From the NCBI GenBank assembly GCA_018267955.1, contig JAFDXL010000010.1, positions 248,001 to 312,000 on the forward strand: a stretch of DNA of 64,000 nt, read 5' to 3'. Made by a program: the position numbers and the translations under genes. The DNA comes from Bacteroidota bacterium. GTDB lineage: Bacteria; Bacteroidota; Bacteroidia; Chitinophagales; Chitinophagaceae. Below, piece by piece: positions 41,829 to 51,747 of the stretch. The notes under the pieces are model-generated. The model did no database searches, was not told the origin of the DNA, and saw nothing but the letters and a program-made list of their open reading frames with translations. Within the stretch, counting starts at the first letter, position 1, and the number at the start of each line of letters is the position of its first letter.

Positions 41829-42728
41829 ATGGAATTTGGTAAAATACCCGATAGCGAACTTGATCATATAGACTTCACCCTGCCACCTGATCCTGCGGTC
41901 ACTACCGAGGTGCTGAAGAAGGGCAAAGGCAAAACAAAGTTCTATATAGGCTGTGCCAAATGGGGCCGTAAAGACTGGGTGGGCAAGCTCTACCCCATAG
42001 GCTCTAAAGAGAAAGACTTCCTGGAGCTGTATGCAAAGCTGTTCAACTGTATAGAGTTCAACGCTACGTTTTATAAATCTCCGTCGCCCGCAGATGTCCT
42101 CCGCTGGAAGAGCAAGGTGCCCAAAGGTTTTAAGTTCTTCCCCAAGTTCCCGCAAACCATCACGCACCTCAGGAGGCTGAAGAATACCGGTGTAGAACTG
42201 GATGCCTTCCTGGAGGCGGTAGCAGAGTTTGGCGATAACCTGGGTCCTATATTCCTGATGCCACACCCGCAGCTGGGGCCTAAGCAGATAGAATCTGTAG
42301 AGAACTTCATTACCGACTTCCCAAAAGATGTCGACCTGTTCCTGGAGCTGCGCCACCCCGATTGGTATATTACCGATGGCTACAATCCGGAGCTGTACCA
42401 GTTCCTCCGCAAGCAAAAACGCGGTACTATTATTACAGATGCCGCAGGCCGCCGCGATTGTGTGCACATGCACCTCAGCACCCCCGATTGTTTCATCCGC
42501 TTTGTAGGAAATTCCCTGCACAAAACAGACTATGAGCGCATAGACGACTGGGTACAGCGCATCAAAAAATGGATGGCCGAGGGGCTGGAGCATTGCTATT
42601 TCTTCATGCACCAGCACGAGGAGCTGCACTCGCCCGAATTAATAAAATATCTAATAGAACAGCTCAATAAGCATTGCGGCACCAAACTAGATCCGCCTAA
42701 GATGCAGTATGAAGGAAACTTATTTTAA
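41829..42728 (+). CDS. DUF72-domain protein (YecE family)
   Basis: 299 residues from ATG 41829; the ATG at 41790 would extend into the repeat border. The DUF72 TIM-barrel pattern is clear: KFYIGCAKWGRKDWVGKLYP, FNCIEFNATFYKSPSPADVLRWKSKVPKGFKFFPKFPQTITH, FLELRHPDWY and YFFMHQHEE. The family is widespread but its biochemical role is not established. It stands alone ahead of sucC. Confidence 0.92.
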   Translation: MEFGKIPDSELDHIDFTLPPDPAVTTEVLKKGKGKTKFYIGCAKWGRKDWVGKLYPIGSKEKDFLELYAKLFNCIEFNATFYKSPSPADVLRWKSKVPKGFKFFPKFPQTITHLRRLKNTGVELDAFLEAVAEFGDNLGPIFLMPHPQLGPKQIESVENFITDFPKDVDLFLELRHPDWYITDGYNPELYQFLRKQKRGTIITDAAGRRDCVHMHLSTPDCFIRFVGNSLHKTDYERIDDWVQRIKKWMAEGLEHCYFFMHQHEELHSPELIKYLIEQLNKHCGTKLDPPKMQYEGNLF

Positions 42729-42822
42729 GTTTTAATATTTATCAAATTTCCATAGGTTATATATTTAAATAGCTGACCGAATTGAATTATCTTCGCCCCG
42801 TATTTTTAAAATTTTTGCAGTC

Positions 42823-44043
42823 ATGAATTTGCATGAATACCAAGCTAAAGAATTACTGAAGCGCTATAACGTACCCGTACAAAACGGTGTAGCGGTTGAT
42901 AACGTGAATGATGCGCTGAACGCGTATAAACAAATAACCGCTGAAACAGGCTCTAAGTTTGCTGTGGTAAAAGCACAGATACATGCCGGTGGCCGTGGTA
43001 AGGGTACCATGAAGGAAGTACCTGCTCAGAATGGTGTAAAGGTGGTAAAGAGTGCAGATGATGTAGAAACAGTTGCAAAGAACATTTTAGGCAATACACT
43101 GGTTACCATCCAAACCGGTGCTGCCGGTAAAGTGGTAAACAAAATACTCATCGCGCAGGACATGTATTACGATGGCCCGAGCGAGCGTAAAGAATTCTAC
43201 CTGTCTGTTCTGTTAGATCGTGCTAAGAAACAAAACGTGGTAATGTACAGCACAGAAGGCGGTATGGACATTGAAGAAGTAGCACACAGCACCCCTGATA
43301 AAATATTTAAAGAATGGGTAGCGCCAAACATGCCGCTGCAACCGTTCCAGGCGCGTAAAATAGCGTTCAACTTTGGCCTGAGCGGCGAAGCATTCAAAAA
43401 CATGGTGAAGTTCGTAACCAACCTGTACAATGCTTATGTAGGCCTCGATTGCTCTATGCTCGAGATCAACCCGCTGTTCAAAAGCGCTGATGACAAGATC
43501 ATCGCTGTTGACTGTAAAATGAACCTGGATGATAACGCCCTGATGCGCCATGCCGACTTGGCTGATATGCGCGATAAGAGCGAAGAAGATCCTACAGAAG
43601 TAGAAGCAGGCGAACACAACCTGAACTACGTAAAACTGGATGGTAACGTAGGTTGTATGGTAAACGGTGCCGGCCTTGCAATGGCTACTATGGATATGAT
43701 CAAGCTGGCGGGTGGTGAGCCTGCTAACTTCCTGGACGTAGGTGGTACTGCAAACGCGCAAACTGTAGAAGCAGGTTTCCGCATCATCATGAAGGATCCT
43801 AACGTAAAGGCTATCCTCATCAATATCTTCGGTGGTATCGTTCGTTGTGATCGTGTTGCTGCAGGTGTTATCGAAGCATACAACAACATGGGCAATATCA
43901 ATATTCCTATCATCGTTCGCCTGCAAGGTACCAATGCCGAAGTAGCGAAAGAACTGATAGAGAACAGCGGCCTGAAAGTACAATCTGCAATATTGCTGAG
44001 CGAAGCCGCAGACCTGGTGCAGAAAGCTGTTTCTGCTGCTTAA
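42823..44043 (+). CDS. sucC: Succinyl-CoA synthetase beta subunit (ADP-forming)
   Basis: 406 residues, slightly longer than E. coli SucC. ATP-grasp start MNLHEYQAKELLKRYNVPV, nucleotide loop AQIHAGGRGKG, magnesium site DCKMNLDDNALMRH, and CoA-ligase end NGAGLAMATMDMIKLAGGEPANFLDVGG with NIFGGIVRCDRVA. Makes succinate and a nucleoside triphosphate from succinyl-CoA in the TCA cycle. The usual partner sucD is not adjacent; a terminator follows. A near -7 sequence AATTTTTG ends five bases before the ATG. Confidence 0.96.
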   Translation: MNLHEYQAKELLKRYNVPVQNGVAVDNVNDALNAYKQITAETGSKFAVVKAQIHAGGRGKGTMKEVPAQNGVKVVKSADDVETVAKNILGNTLVTIQTGAAGKVVNKILIAQDMYYDGPSERKEFYLSVLLDRAKKQNVVMYSTEGGMDIEEVAHSTPDKIFKEWVAPNMPLQPFQARKIAFNFGLSGEAFKNMVKFVTNLYNAYVGLDCSMLEINPLFKSADDKIIAVDCKMNLDDNALMRHADLADMRDKSEEDPTEVEAGEHNLNYVKLDGNVGCMVNGAGLAMATMDMIKLAGGEPANFLDVGGTANAQTVEAGFRIIMKDPNVKAILINIFGGIVRCDRVAAGVIEAYNNMGNINIPIIVRLQGTNAEVAKELIENSGLKVQSAILLSEAADLVQKAVSAA

Positions 44044-44068
44044 TACACAGTAACTATATCATATTGTT

Positions 44069-44097
44069 AAAAGCTACCCCAAGTGGTAGCTTTTCTT
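44069..44097 (+). terminator. Terminator after sucC
   Basis: 10-bp stem AAAAGCTACC / GGTAGCTTTT with a 6-base loop, then TTCTTATTTT. Confidence 0.85.
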
Positions 44098-44138
44098 ATT
44101 TTATTGAGATAATTTAAGAGTCTCAATTTTACCCTCAT

Positions 44139-46640
44139 ATGCAGGAGGCTTTCTGGAGCAATACTCCCGGCGACTGGTTCCCAAAACTACAAAGCTCAGA
44201 AAAAGGGCTATCGCAGGCGCAGGCCGAGCAAATATTAAATGCTCATAAAAAAGTAAAAACACAACCACAGTTCTTTAAGGATGTGATCGCTTTTCTCAAC
44301 CAGCTCAAGAGCCCGCTGGTATTGCTGCTGATAGCAGCCGTTATTCTGTCTGCCTTCCTGGGCCAAGCCTCCGATGCTATTATCATTTCATTCATCATCC
44401 TCTCCTCCTCTACCCTCAGCTTTTTACAGGAGCGTCGCGCAGGCAAGGTGGTAGAAAAGCTGCAATCGCTGATAGCACATACATGCACCGTATTAAGAGA
44501 TGGCGTAGAGAAAGAAATACCCTCATCAACAGTAGTGCCGGGCGATGTGATCCTTTTTCGCGCTGGTGATATTGTTCCCGCCGATTGCCTGCTCATAGCA
44601 TCGACAGACCTGCAGGCAAATGAAGCAAGCCTTACAGGTGAGTCTTTCCCGGCTACCAAAGATGTAAAACCGGTAGATGCCAATACCCCGCTGGCAAAGC
44701 GCAGCAATTGCCTTTGGAGCGGATCGAATATTGTAAGCGGCACAGCCAAAGCTTTGGTAATAGCTACTGGTGCAGATACCGTATTAGGCTCTATCAGCAA
44801 GAGCGCAGCAACGATCACAGAGACCCAGTTCGAAAAAGGCATCCGCCAGTTTGGCTACTTCCTGATGCGTATTACCATTGTATTATCAGTCTTCATCCTT
44901 GCAGTAAATCTATTATTCCATCGCCCGCTGATCGACTCGTTGCTATTCGCCCTTGCGCTGGCGGTAGGTATGGCTCCCGAACTGTTGCCCGCCATTAACA
45001 CCATTGCTATGTCTGCAGGTGCCAAGCGCATGCTGGATAAAAAAGTGATCGTGAAGAAGCTGCCTTCTATTCAGAATTTTGGCGAGATCAACCTGTTATG
45101 TACTGATAAAACAGGCACCATTACAGAAGGCGCCATTACAGTAGAGGGTGTTTATGATTACAACAATAAACCTTCTGATTTTGCAAAAAATCTCGCTTAT
45201 ATCAATGCATCGTTGGAATCAGGTTATGCTAACCCCATAGATGATGCACTAAAGCAATTGAAGCTAAACATACCACAGCCGGAAAAGACAGATGAAATCC
45301 CTTACGACTTCACCCGCAAACGTCTTGGCATTGCTATAAAACAAGACAATGGCCAATTACTTATTTGCAAAGGTGCATTCAATAATATACTGAGCATTTG
45401 CTCCTCCGTTCGCGTAGATGATAAGAGCACACAACCTATCGATGGCTATAAAGATGTTATCCAGAAACAATACGCAGATTATGGCAACAATGGCCTGCGT
45501 GTAATAGCCTTATGCTTTAAACAACTGCCGGCAGGCAACATCACCGTTGCAGACGAAAAGGATATGACCTTTGCCGGTTTCATCACCCTGCAGGATCCGG
45601 TAAAGAAAGGCATACCGGAAACCATACAGGAGCTAAACCAGTTGCAGGTAGATCTCAAGATCATTACCGGTGATAATAAAAATGTGGCTATCCACATCGC
45701 CAAAGCCATCGGCATACAGGATCCTAAAGTGATGTCGAGCGACGAGATGGAAGCCATCAGTGAAAATGAGCTCGCGGCGAAGCTGAAAGACATCCACATC
45801 TTTGCAGAAGTAGAGCCGCACGAAAAAGAACGCATCATCACACTGCTGCGTAAAACATATACTGTTGCGTACATTGGTGACGGCATCAATGATGTTGGCG
45901 CCATCAACGCCGCAGATGCTGGCATCTCAGTTTCCAACGCGGTGGATATAGCCAAAGATGCAGCCGACTTTGTACTGATGGAGAACGACCTGATGGTGCT
46001 GTGCGACGGTATTAAAGAAGGCCGGAAAACCTTTACGAATACACTCAAGTATATATTCATCAATACCGGTGCTACGTTTGGCAATATGTTCAGTGTGTCT
46101 ATTGCCTCCCTGATACTACCATTCCTGCCCATGCTGCCGAAGCAAATATTACTGACCAACTTCCTTACAGACTTCCCCTACCTGGCTGTCGCGTCTGATA
46201 ATGTAGATGAAGAGCAAATAAACAATCCCGGCAAATGGGACCTGAAACTGATCCGCCGCTACATGGTCTACTTTGGCATACACAGCTCCCTGTTCGATGT
46301 AGCTACTTTCATCTGGCTTTATTTTATACTCCATGCAAATGAGTCCGCATTTCAAACAGGCTGGTTCCTGGAGTCTATTCTTACAGAACTGTTTATCTTA
46401 TTTATCATACGCACCCGGCGGTCTTTTATAAAGAGCATTCCGGGTAAATGGCTGGTGATATTGAGCATCCTGGCTTTTGCTATTACCACTGCATTGCCAT
46501 TCCTGCCCTTCGCAGCCGACCTGGGCCTTATCTTGCTACCTGTACAAATGATCCTTGCCGTAGCGACGATCATATTCTTTTATATTGTTACTGCAGACCT
46601 TTTGAAAATATGGTTCTTTAGAAAATACGCTCAGAAGTAA
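44139..46640 (+). CDS. mgtA: Magnesium-translocating P-type ATPase
   Basis: 833 residues, P3B type. The phosphorylation site is LLCTDKTGTITEG; the actuator loop TGES is in LTGESFPATKD; the hinge is GDGINDVGAINAADAGISV. Membrane segments: two near 55-95, a pair near 240-290 with the PELLPAINTIAMSAG variant, and a C-terminal cluster near 640-830. The NMFSV and ETDF-like (LLTNFLTDFPYLAVASDNVD) regions match MgtA/MgtB rather than Ca2+ pumps. It imports Mg2+ into the cytoplasm. No RNA leader typical of enteric mgtA was evident in the 95-base gap. Confidence 0.94.
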   Translation: MQEAFWSNTPGDWFPKLQSSEKGLSQAQAEQILNAHKKVKTQPQFFKDVIAFLNQLKSPLVLLLIAAVILSAFLGQASDAIIISFIILSSSTLSFLQERRAGKVVEKLQSLIAHTCTVLRDGVEKEIPSSTVVPGDVILFRAGDIVPADCLLIASTDLQANEASLTGESFPATKDVKPVDANTPLAKRSNCLWSGSNIVSGTAKALVIATGADTVLGSISKSAATITETQFEKGIRQFGYFLMRITIVLSVFILAVNLLFHRPLIDSLLFALALAVGMAPELLPAINTIAMSAGAKRMLDKKVIVKKLPSIQNFGEINLLCTDKTGTITEGAITVEGVYDYNNKPSDFAKNLAYINASLESGYANPIDDALKQLKLNIPQPEKTDEIPYDFTRKRLGIAIKQDNGQLLICKGAFNNILSICSSVRVDDKSTQPIDGYKDVIQKQYADYGNNGLRVIALCFKQLPAGNITVADEKDMTFAGFITLQDPVKKGIPETIQELNQLQVDLKIITGDNKNVAIHIAKAIGIQDPKVMSSDEMEAISENELAAKLKDIHIFAEVEPHEKERIITLLRKTYTVAYIGDGINDVGAINAADAGISVSNAVDIAKDAADFVLMENDLMVLCDGIKEGRKTFTNTLKYIFINTGATFGNMFSVSIASLILPFLPMLPKQILLTNFLTDFPYLAVASDNVDEEQINNPGKWDLKLIRRYMVYFGIHSSLFDVATFIWLYFILHANESAFQTGWFLESILTELFILFIIRTRRSFIKSIPGKWLVILSILAFAITTALPFLPFAADLGLILLPVQMILAVATIIFFYIVTADLLKIWFFRKYAQK

Positions 46641-46679
46641 AGCCGTATCCTTAATTTTAATGTATCAAACACACAAATC

Positions 46680-47135
46680 ATGAAAGACTTTTTGAATAAA
46701 ATGAGCGAGAAGGCGTCTGATATGAAGGATGCCGTTAGCGAAAGCTTTAGTATGGATAAATTATCGGAGAAGATCGCTTCTATTTCTGATGGTGCCAAAG
46801 ACAAAATAACCCAAACCACGAACGACCTGATATCCTTATCCCCGATCATAGAAGAGATGGGTTATAAAACAACCAGTATATCGGTAACAGTAGGCTTACC
46901 TCCGGATGTCACTTTCCACTTTCAAAAAACAGCTGATGTATCTGCAGAGCGTCGTGCGGAGATCATGGCACAGCATAAGGACAAGGCTTTGCTGGGCACT
47001 GTGGTAAAGATGCTGGTAACTACAGACGAGTACCGGGATAAACTAAAACTCGGCGCATTCAAGTTCAACAATATCGATGTCTGCATCGGCCTTACGCCAG
47101 GCATGACCATACAGCTTGTTCCTGAAGAAAATTAA
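46680..47135 (+). CDS. Conserved hypothetical protein
   Basis: 151 residues without signal peptide. The N-terminal 55 residues are a Lys/Ser/Asp-rich amphipathic helix (FLNKMSEKASDMKDAVSESF) that could form a coiled coil or bind membranes. The remainder is a compact alpha/beta domain (EMGYKTTSISVTVGLPPDVTFHF; KFNNIDVCIGLTPGMTIQLV). Function unknown; 39 bases after mgtA, so possibly cotranscribed. A terminator follows. Confidence 0.78.
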   Translation: MKDFLNKMSEKASDMKDAVSESFSMDKLSEKIASISDGAKDKITQTTNDLISLSPIIEEMGYKTTSISVTVGLPPDVTFHFQKTADVSAERRAEIMAQHKDKALLGTVVKMLVTTDEYRDKLKLGAFKFNNIDVCIGLTPGMTIQLVPEEN

Positions 47136-47140
47136 TTTAA

Positions 47141-47165
47141 AAAGCCCGGTGTTACCGGGCTTTTT
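47141..47165 (+). terminator. Terminator after the mgtA operon
   Basis: Perfect 10-bp stem AAAGCCCGGT / ACCGGGCTTT with a GTT loop and TTTTT. Confidence 0.93.
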
Positions 47166-47188
47166 GCTTAGTAAACGTATTGGTCATC

Positions 47189-47899
47189 TTATTCTTTTTC
47201 AAACACACCCCGCCATACCAAAGCGGCCAGCACAGCACCTACAACAGGCGCAATCATAAATAGCCATAATTGCTGAAGGGCTTTACCACCTGCAAATATC
47301 GCCGGGCCAAAACTGCGCGCGGGATTTACAGAAGTACCGGTAATGGGAATAGCCACCATGTGAATCAGGACAAGCGTTAAACCTATTGCCAATCCTGCCA
47401 TAGTACTATTGCCCCATTTAGAAGTGGTAGCAAAGATCACAAAGAGAAATATAAACGTCAGTAATGTCTCTGCAATAAAGGCTGATGTTGTATTATAGGC
47501 GCCTAAATAAGCTTCACCCCATCCATTAGACCCAAGTGCCCATTCTCCCATTTTAAATCCCGGCATACCGCTTTGTATGGCATATATGGCACCGGCAGCT
47601 GCGGTGGCGCCCGCAAACTGTGATATGATATACCCTACACCTTCATTTAGTTTCAGTTTGCCATTTACCATCATAGCTATAGAAATGGCAGGATTTATAT
47701 GGCATCCTGATATCGGACCAATTGCATAAGCCATCACTACCACCGCTAATCCAAAAGCTAATGAAATGCCTAGTAAGCCGATGCCAACAGGAGCATCGCT
47801 AATAGCTGCTGGTATTGTTTTTCCTGATAGCACAGCTGCCCCACAGCCAAATAAAACAAGGCAGAATGTGCCGATAAACTCAGCGAGATTTTTCTTCAT
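47189..47899 (-). CDS. aqpZ: Aquaporin Z
   Basis: 236 residues with six membrane helices and the two half-helix NPA motifs HINPAIS and VNPARSFGPA. The start KKNLAEFIGTFCLVLFGCG and the selectivity residues around VHMVAIPITGTSVNPARS (Arg after the second NPA) fit a water-selective AqpZ rather than a glycerol facilitator. A strictly conserved family, so the call is secure. It converges on the mgtA operon across a terminator. Confidence 0.95.
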   Translation of the reverse strand: MKKNLAEFIGTFCLVLFGCGAAVLSGKTIPAAISDAPVGIGLLGISLAFGLAVVVMAYAIGPISGCHINPAISIAMMVNGKLKLNEGVGYIISQFAGATAAAGAIYAIQSGMPGFKMGEWALGSNGWGEAYLGAYNTTSAFIAETLLTFIFLFVIFATTSKWGNSTMAGLAIGLTLVLIHMVAIPITGTSVNPARSFGPAIFAGGKALQQLWLFMIAPVVGAVLAALVWRGVFEKE

Positions 47900-47987
47900 A
47901 TAGATGCATATTTAGGTGAATTGAATACAACAAAGTAGAATAGATGCACCACAAATGCAACTATCACTTATATAATTAACCTAAATC

Positions 47988-49541
47988 TTACAGATATTTC
48001 ACTGCTGCTTCTGCACATCGTTCGCCATCTATAGCTGCACTTACTATGCCACCCGCGTATCCCGCGCCTTCCGCACATGGATAAAGCCCTTTGATCTGTG
48101 TATGCTGCAATGTGTCTTTATCTCTGGGTATGCGTACGGGCGAGCTGGTTCTTGATTCGGTGGCCACCAGCAATGCGTCATTGGTATAATATCCTTTCAT
48201 CTTTTTGCCAAAGTCTTGCACGGCTTGTTTCAAGGCCTGTGATACTTCTTTGGGCAGCACATCTTTTATAGCGGCACTATGTACGCCGGGCAGGTAAGAA
48301 CAGTCCGGCAATGTTGATGAATGCTTATCATTTACAAAATCTGTCATTCTTTGCGCCGGGGCTACCAGTTTACCTCCACCAATTTTATATGCCTGTTGCT
48401 CTACCATTCGCTGGTAATACATGGCTGCAAGAGGCCCTTTAAAGCCATATTTAGCAAAGTCCTTTTCATCTACAGCTACCACGGTTCCCGAATTAGCATA
48501 AGGGTTATTGCGCTTCGATGGCGACCACCCGTTCACTACTATTTCTCCATGATCGGTTGCTGCAGGGGCTATGATTCCGCCGGGGCACATGCAAAAAGAG
48601 AATACCCCACGTCCATATTCCTGCGCTACAAGGCTGTAGGATGCCGGCGGCAGATATTCGCCTCTTATATTACAATGATATTGCGCGTGGTCTATTAGTT
48701 GTTGCGGATGTTCTATACGTACACCCAATGCAAATGGCTTGGCTTCGATTTCAATTCCTTTATCGTGCAGGAGTGTGAATATATCGCGCGCCGAATGACC
48801 GGTCGCCAGGATCACTGCCGATGCCTCTATAGTAGTTCCATCTAAAGTCTTTACACCTTTTACAGCATCACCTGCCAGCAGTATATCCGTTACCTTCTGC
48901 CCAAACAATACTTCTCCACCACACGCTATTATTTGTTCGCGCATGGCGGTGATGATATGCGGCAGTTTATTGGTGCCAATATGCGGATGCGCTTCATACA
49001 GTATCTGTTCGTCTGCACCGAAATGATGGAACAGCTGCAATATCCGCTTTACATCACCACGCTTTGTGCTGCGGGTATATAGCTTACCATCGCTATAGGT
49101 ACCTGCTCCGCCTTCACCAAAGCAATAGTTCGATTCCGGGTTTACTACACCCTCTTTATTCATCGCTGCAAGGTCGCGTCTGCGGCTGCGTACATCTTTG
49201 CCTCTTTCCAGTATCACAGGTTTGTAGCCCAGCGTTATCAGTTTCAATGCAGCGAACAAACCTGCAGGCCCCGCACCTACTATCACTACCGTTGGCTTAT
49301 TGCGTACGTTTTGCAGTTGCGGGTCGAATATTGGTAATGGCTTTACGGGCTCATCGATGAATACGTCAAGTTGCATTACCACTCGTGGCTGCCTGCTACG
49401 CGCGTCTATAGACCGTTTGGTAATGTGGTAACCTGTGATTCGCTTTGCCTGTACGCCGGCTTCTTCAGCTATGTACCTTTTATAGCTGCGTTCTTCCGCT
49501 GCCTCAGATGGCAGCACAGAGATGGTAATATTTTTGATCAT
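47988..49541 (-). CDS. FAD-dependent oxidoreductase-like protein (COG2509 type)
   Basis: 517 residues. An N-terminal ferredoxin-like extension (about 1-85) precedes the FAD-binding Rossmann start VVIVGAGPAGLFAALKLI and a second half with ASAVILATGHSARDIF. GRGVFSFCMCPGGIIAPAATD and EGAGYAGGIVSAAIDGERCAEA are signatures of the uncharacterised COG2509 family, relatives of BaiN/HI0933-type flavoproteins. The reaction is unknown. 53 bases downstream of the DsbD-type gene on the same strand, with a hairpin between. Confidence 0.9.
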   Translation of the reverse strand: MIKNITISVLPSEAAEERSYKRYIAEEAGVQAKRITGYHITKRSIDARSRQPRVVMQLDVFIDEPVKPLPIFDPQLQNVRNKPTVVIVGAGPAGLFAALKLITLGYKPVILERGKDVRSRRRDLAAMNKEGVVNPESNYCFGEGGAGTYSDGKLYTRSTKRGDVKRILQLFHHFGADEQILYEAHPHIGTNKLPHIITAMREQIIACGGEVLFGQKVTDILLAGDAVKGVKTLDGTTIEASAVILATGHSARDIFTLLHDKGIEIEAKPFALGVRIEHPQQLIDHAQYHCNIRGEYLPPASYSLVAQEYGRGVFSFCMCPGGIIAPAATDHGEIVVNGWSPSKRNNPYANSGTVVAVDEKDFAKYGFKGPLAAMYYQRMVEQQAYKIGGGKLVAPAQRMTDFVNDKHSSTLPDCSYLPGVHSAAIKDVLPKEVSQALKQAVQDFGKKMKGYYTNDALLVATESRTSSPVRIPRDKDTLQHTQIKGLYPCAEGAGYAGGIVSAAIDGERCAEAAVKYL

Positions 49542-49570
49542 ACTGCGTTAGGTTTTTATCCTAAAAGCAG

Positions 49571-49588
49571 AAAGGGCCACAGCCCTTT
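49571..49588 (-). terminator. Hairpin between the dsbD-like gene and the FAD-protein gene
   Basis: Stem AAAGGGC / GCCCTTT with a four-base loop, directly after the dsbD-like stop codon. On the minus strand it is followed by the weak run CTGCTTTT, so termination may be partial. Confidence 0.5.
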
Positions 49589-49594
49589 CAAATA

Positions 49595-51730
49595 TTATGG
49601 ATGTAATTCTTTATACTTAGTTTTTACTTTCTCCAGGTGGTTTACAAACTTTTGCACATCAGGGTCGTATGTGTAACTTTTATCAGCAAGCTTAGTTCCA
49701 TTTTCATCTACAAAATAATAAAATGGCATACCACTGGAACCAAATTTTGTCGCCTGCAGATCTTCATTGCCGTCTCCAATAGTTACTACGTCAGAGCCTA
49801 ATGCATCAGAATGATGTTGCTTATCTTTAGGCAAATCTCTCTTATCATAGTCACAATAAAGCGATGCTACTATAAAATCTTCTTTCAATCGCTTGGTAAC
49901 CTCAGGTTTAGACCATACCTGCGATTCCATCTTGCGACAGTTAACACAGTTGATACCTGTAAAATCAAGCATTACAGGTTTGTGCAAAACCTTGGCTGCA
50001 GCAAGGGCTTCATCATAGTCGAAATAAGTTACCAACCCAAATTGTTTTACAACCTGCGGCTCGTATTTCTTCATTTCGTCTACATATTTACTTGGAGCAA
50101 CACCGGCATTTATTGCGGCCGTTTCAGAAGCAGAAACACTACCGCCACCACTGCCGCCACCTTCACTCAATACAAAATCCTGTGTACCCATTGGTGGTAC
50201 AAACTGGCTCATACCGTTCAATGGTGCACCCCACATACCCGGTAACAGATACAATGCGAATGTGAAGGATGCAATAGCAAGGAACAGTTTGAACAAACCA
50301 ACATATTCCTGTCCGTAAATATTTTTTGCAGGTGCGTCATCATGAGAAAGTTTCAGTTTACCCAGCAGGTAAAGGCCAAGCAGTATGCTTAATATTACCC
50401 AGATCGCGATGAATATCTCCCTGTCCAGTAAACGCCACCCTCTTGCAAGGTCTGCGTTAGAAAGGAATTTCATTGCCAGCATCAGCTCTACAAAACCAAG
50501 GGTCACTTTCACCTGGTTCAGCCATCCGCCCGATGTTGCCATTTTATTCAGCATACCGGGGAACACTGCAAACAATGCAAACGGCAATGCAAGGCCCATG
50601 GAGAATCCAAACATACCAACAGCAGGACCTATGATACCGCCTTTACTTGTTAATACCAGCAGTGGCCCGATGATAGGCCCGGTACATGAGAAAGACACAA
50701 TAACCAGCGTCAATGCCATGAAGAAGATACCGCCAAAGCTGGTCAGCCCTGCTTTAGAATCCGTCTTGCTGGTCCATGAAGATGGCAACGTGATCTCGAA
50801 TGCACCGAGGAAAGAGATACCGAATATTACAAAGATGGCAAAGAAGAAAAGGTTTGCTATCCAGTTGGTCGAAAGGTTGTTCAATGCATTGGCACCAAAT
50901 GTTGCCGAGATGATAATACCCAGCAACGTAAAGATGATAATGATGGAAAGCGAATAATAAATCGCATTACGGATGCCTTCTGCCCTTGTTTTGCTCCTCT
51001 TGGTAAAGAAGCTAACCGTAATAGGTATCATGGAGTACACACAAGGTGTCAACACTGCCAGCAAACCACCTAACAGAGCCGCAAAGAAAAGCCACCATAG
51101 AGATTTATTCTCAGTTTCTGCTTTAGGTTGTTCCGGCGTATCAGACCCGGTAGTTCCTGTTGCTACAGCTTCGGCTTTTTTAGAAGTGTCCGTCTTTGCT
51201 GTTGCAGCAGTGTCTGTTGTACCAGTAGTTGCCGCCGTTTCTGTACCGGCAGCATTAGGAAGTTCAGGATCATTGATGTCTACACTAAAAGGCTTTGTCT
51301 TTGCAGGCAGACAGGTTTGTTCATTACACGTCTGGTACATGTAGGTACCTTTTATAGTACCGTTTGTATCTACTGTAACAGGTACAATAAAATCTGCTTT
51401 ATGAAAGTAATGGATCGTACCTATGTCTTCGATAGTTTCGTCGATCCTTTTACCTTCAGAGCGTATCTTTCCTGATACTTTATAATGGGTAGATTTAGCA
51501 GGACGGAATTCCGGTGCGATCATAGTACCATCACCACCGGGAACAAGATCATACACATGCCAATGCTCATCTGTCGTACTAAAATGAAAAACAAGCTCAT
51601 ATTGGTTGCCTTTTTTCTTCTTCGCCTCTACCTTCCATACGGTAGGATCTTTTAAGATCTGTCCAAACGAAGCAACGGAATATAGGCTTGTAACAAGCAG
51701 TATCAGTATATATCTAAAGAACTTTGGCAT
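49595..51730 (-). CDS. dsbD: Thiol:disulfide interchange protein DsbD-like
   Basis: 711 residues. Signal peptide, then a DsbD-alpha-like domain (about 25-150) with the cysteine pair in YQTCNEQTCLPAKTKPF, a Thr/Ala-rich linker, and a CcdA-type membrane core of eight helices (GLLAVLTPCVYSMIPITVSFF; FSCTGPIIGPLLVL; membrane cysteines in TPC and SCT). A C-terminal thioredoxin domain carries CVNC in DFTGINCVNCRKMESQVW. It moves electrons from the cytoplasm to periplasmic thiols. The gene upstream, 17 bases away, encodes a separate copy of the alpha domain. Confidence 0.93.
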   Translation of the reverse strand: MPKFFRYILILLVTSLYSVASFGQILKDPTVWKVEAKKKKGNQYELVFHFSTTDEHWHVYDLVPGGDGTMIAPEFRPAKSTHYKVSGKIRSEGKRIDETIEDIGTIHYFHKADFIVPVTVDTNGTIKGTYMYQTCNEQTCLPAKTKPFSVDINDPELPNAAGTETAATTGTTDTAATAKTDTSKKAEAVATGTTGSDTPEQPKAETENKSLWWLFFAALLGGLLAVLTPCVYSMIPITVSFFTKRSKTRAEGIRNAIYYSLSIIIIFTLLGIIISATFGANALNNLSTNWIANLFFFAIFVIFGISFLGAFEITLPSSWTSKTDSKAGLTSFGGIFFMALTLVIVSFSCTGPIIGPLLVLTSKGGIIGPAVGMFGFSMGLALPFALFAVFPGMLNKMATSGGWLNQVKVTLGFVELMLAMKFLSNADLARGWRLLDREIFIAIWVILSILLGLYLLGKLKLSHDDAPAKNIYGQEYVGLFKLFLAIASFTFALYLLPGMWGAPLNGMSQFVPPMGTQDFVLSEGGGSGGGSVSASETAAINAGVAPSKYVDEMKKYEPQVVKQFGLVTYFDYDEALAAAKVLHKPVMLDFTGINCVNCRKMESQVWSKPEVTKRLKEDFIVASLYCDYDKRDLPKDKQHHSDALGSDVVTIGDGNEDLQATKFGSSGMPFYYFVDENGTKLADKSYTYDPDVQKFVNHLEKVKTKYKELHP

Positions 51731-51747
51731 TAGCAGAGATTTAAATA

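Noticed and set aside
43213-43983. Long antisense open frame opposite sucC
   Set aside because: It lies wholly within a well-supported housekeeping gene and has no recognisable domain or upstream signal.
44044-44138. A Mg2+-sensing leader (M-box or mgtA-type) upstream of the P-type ATPase
   Set aside because: The 95-base gap is mostly taken by the sucC terminator and shows no further conserved-looking structure.
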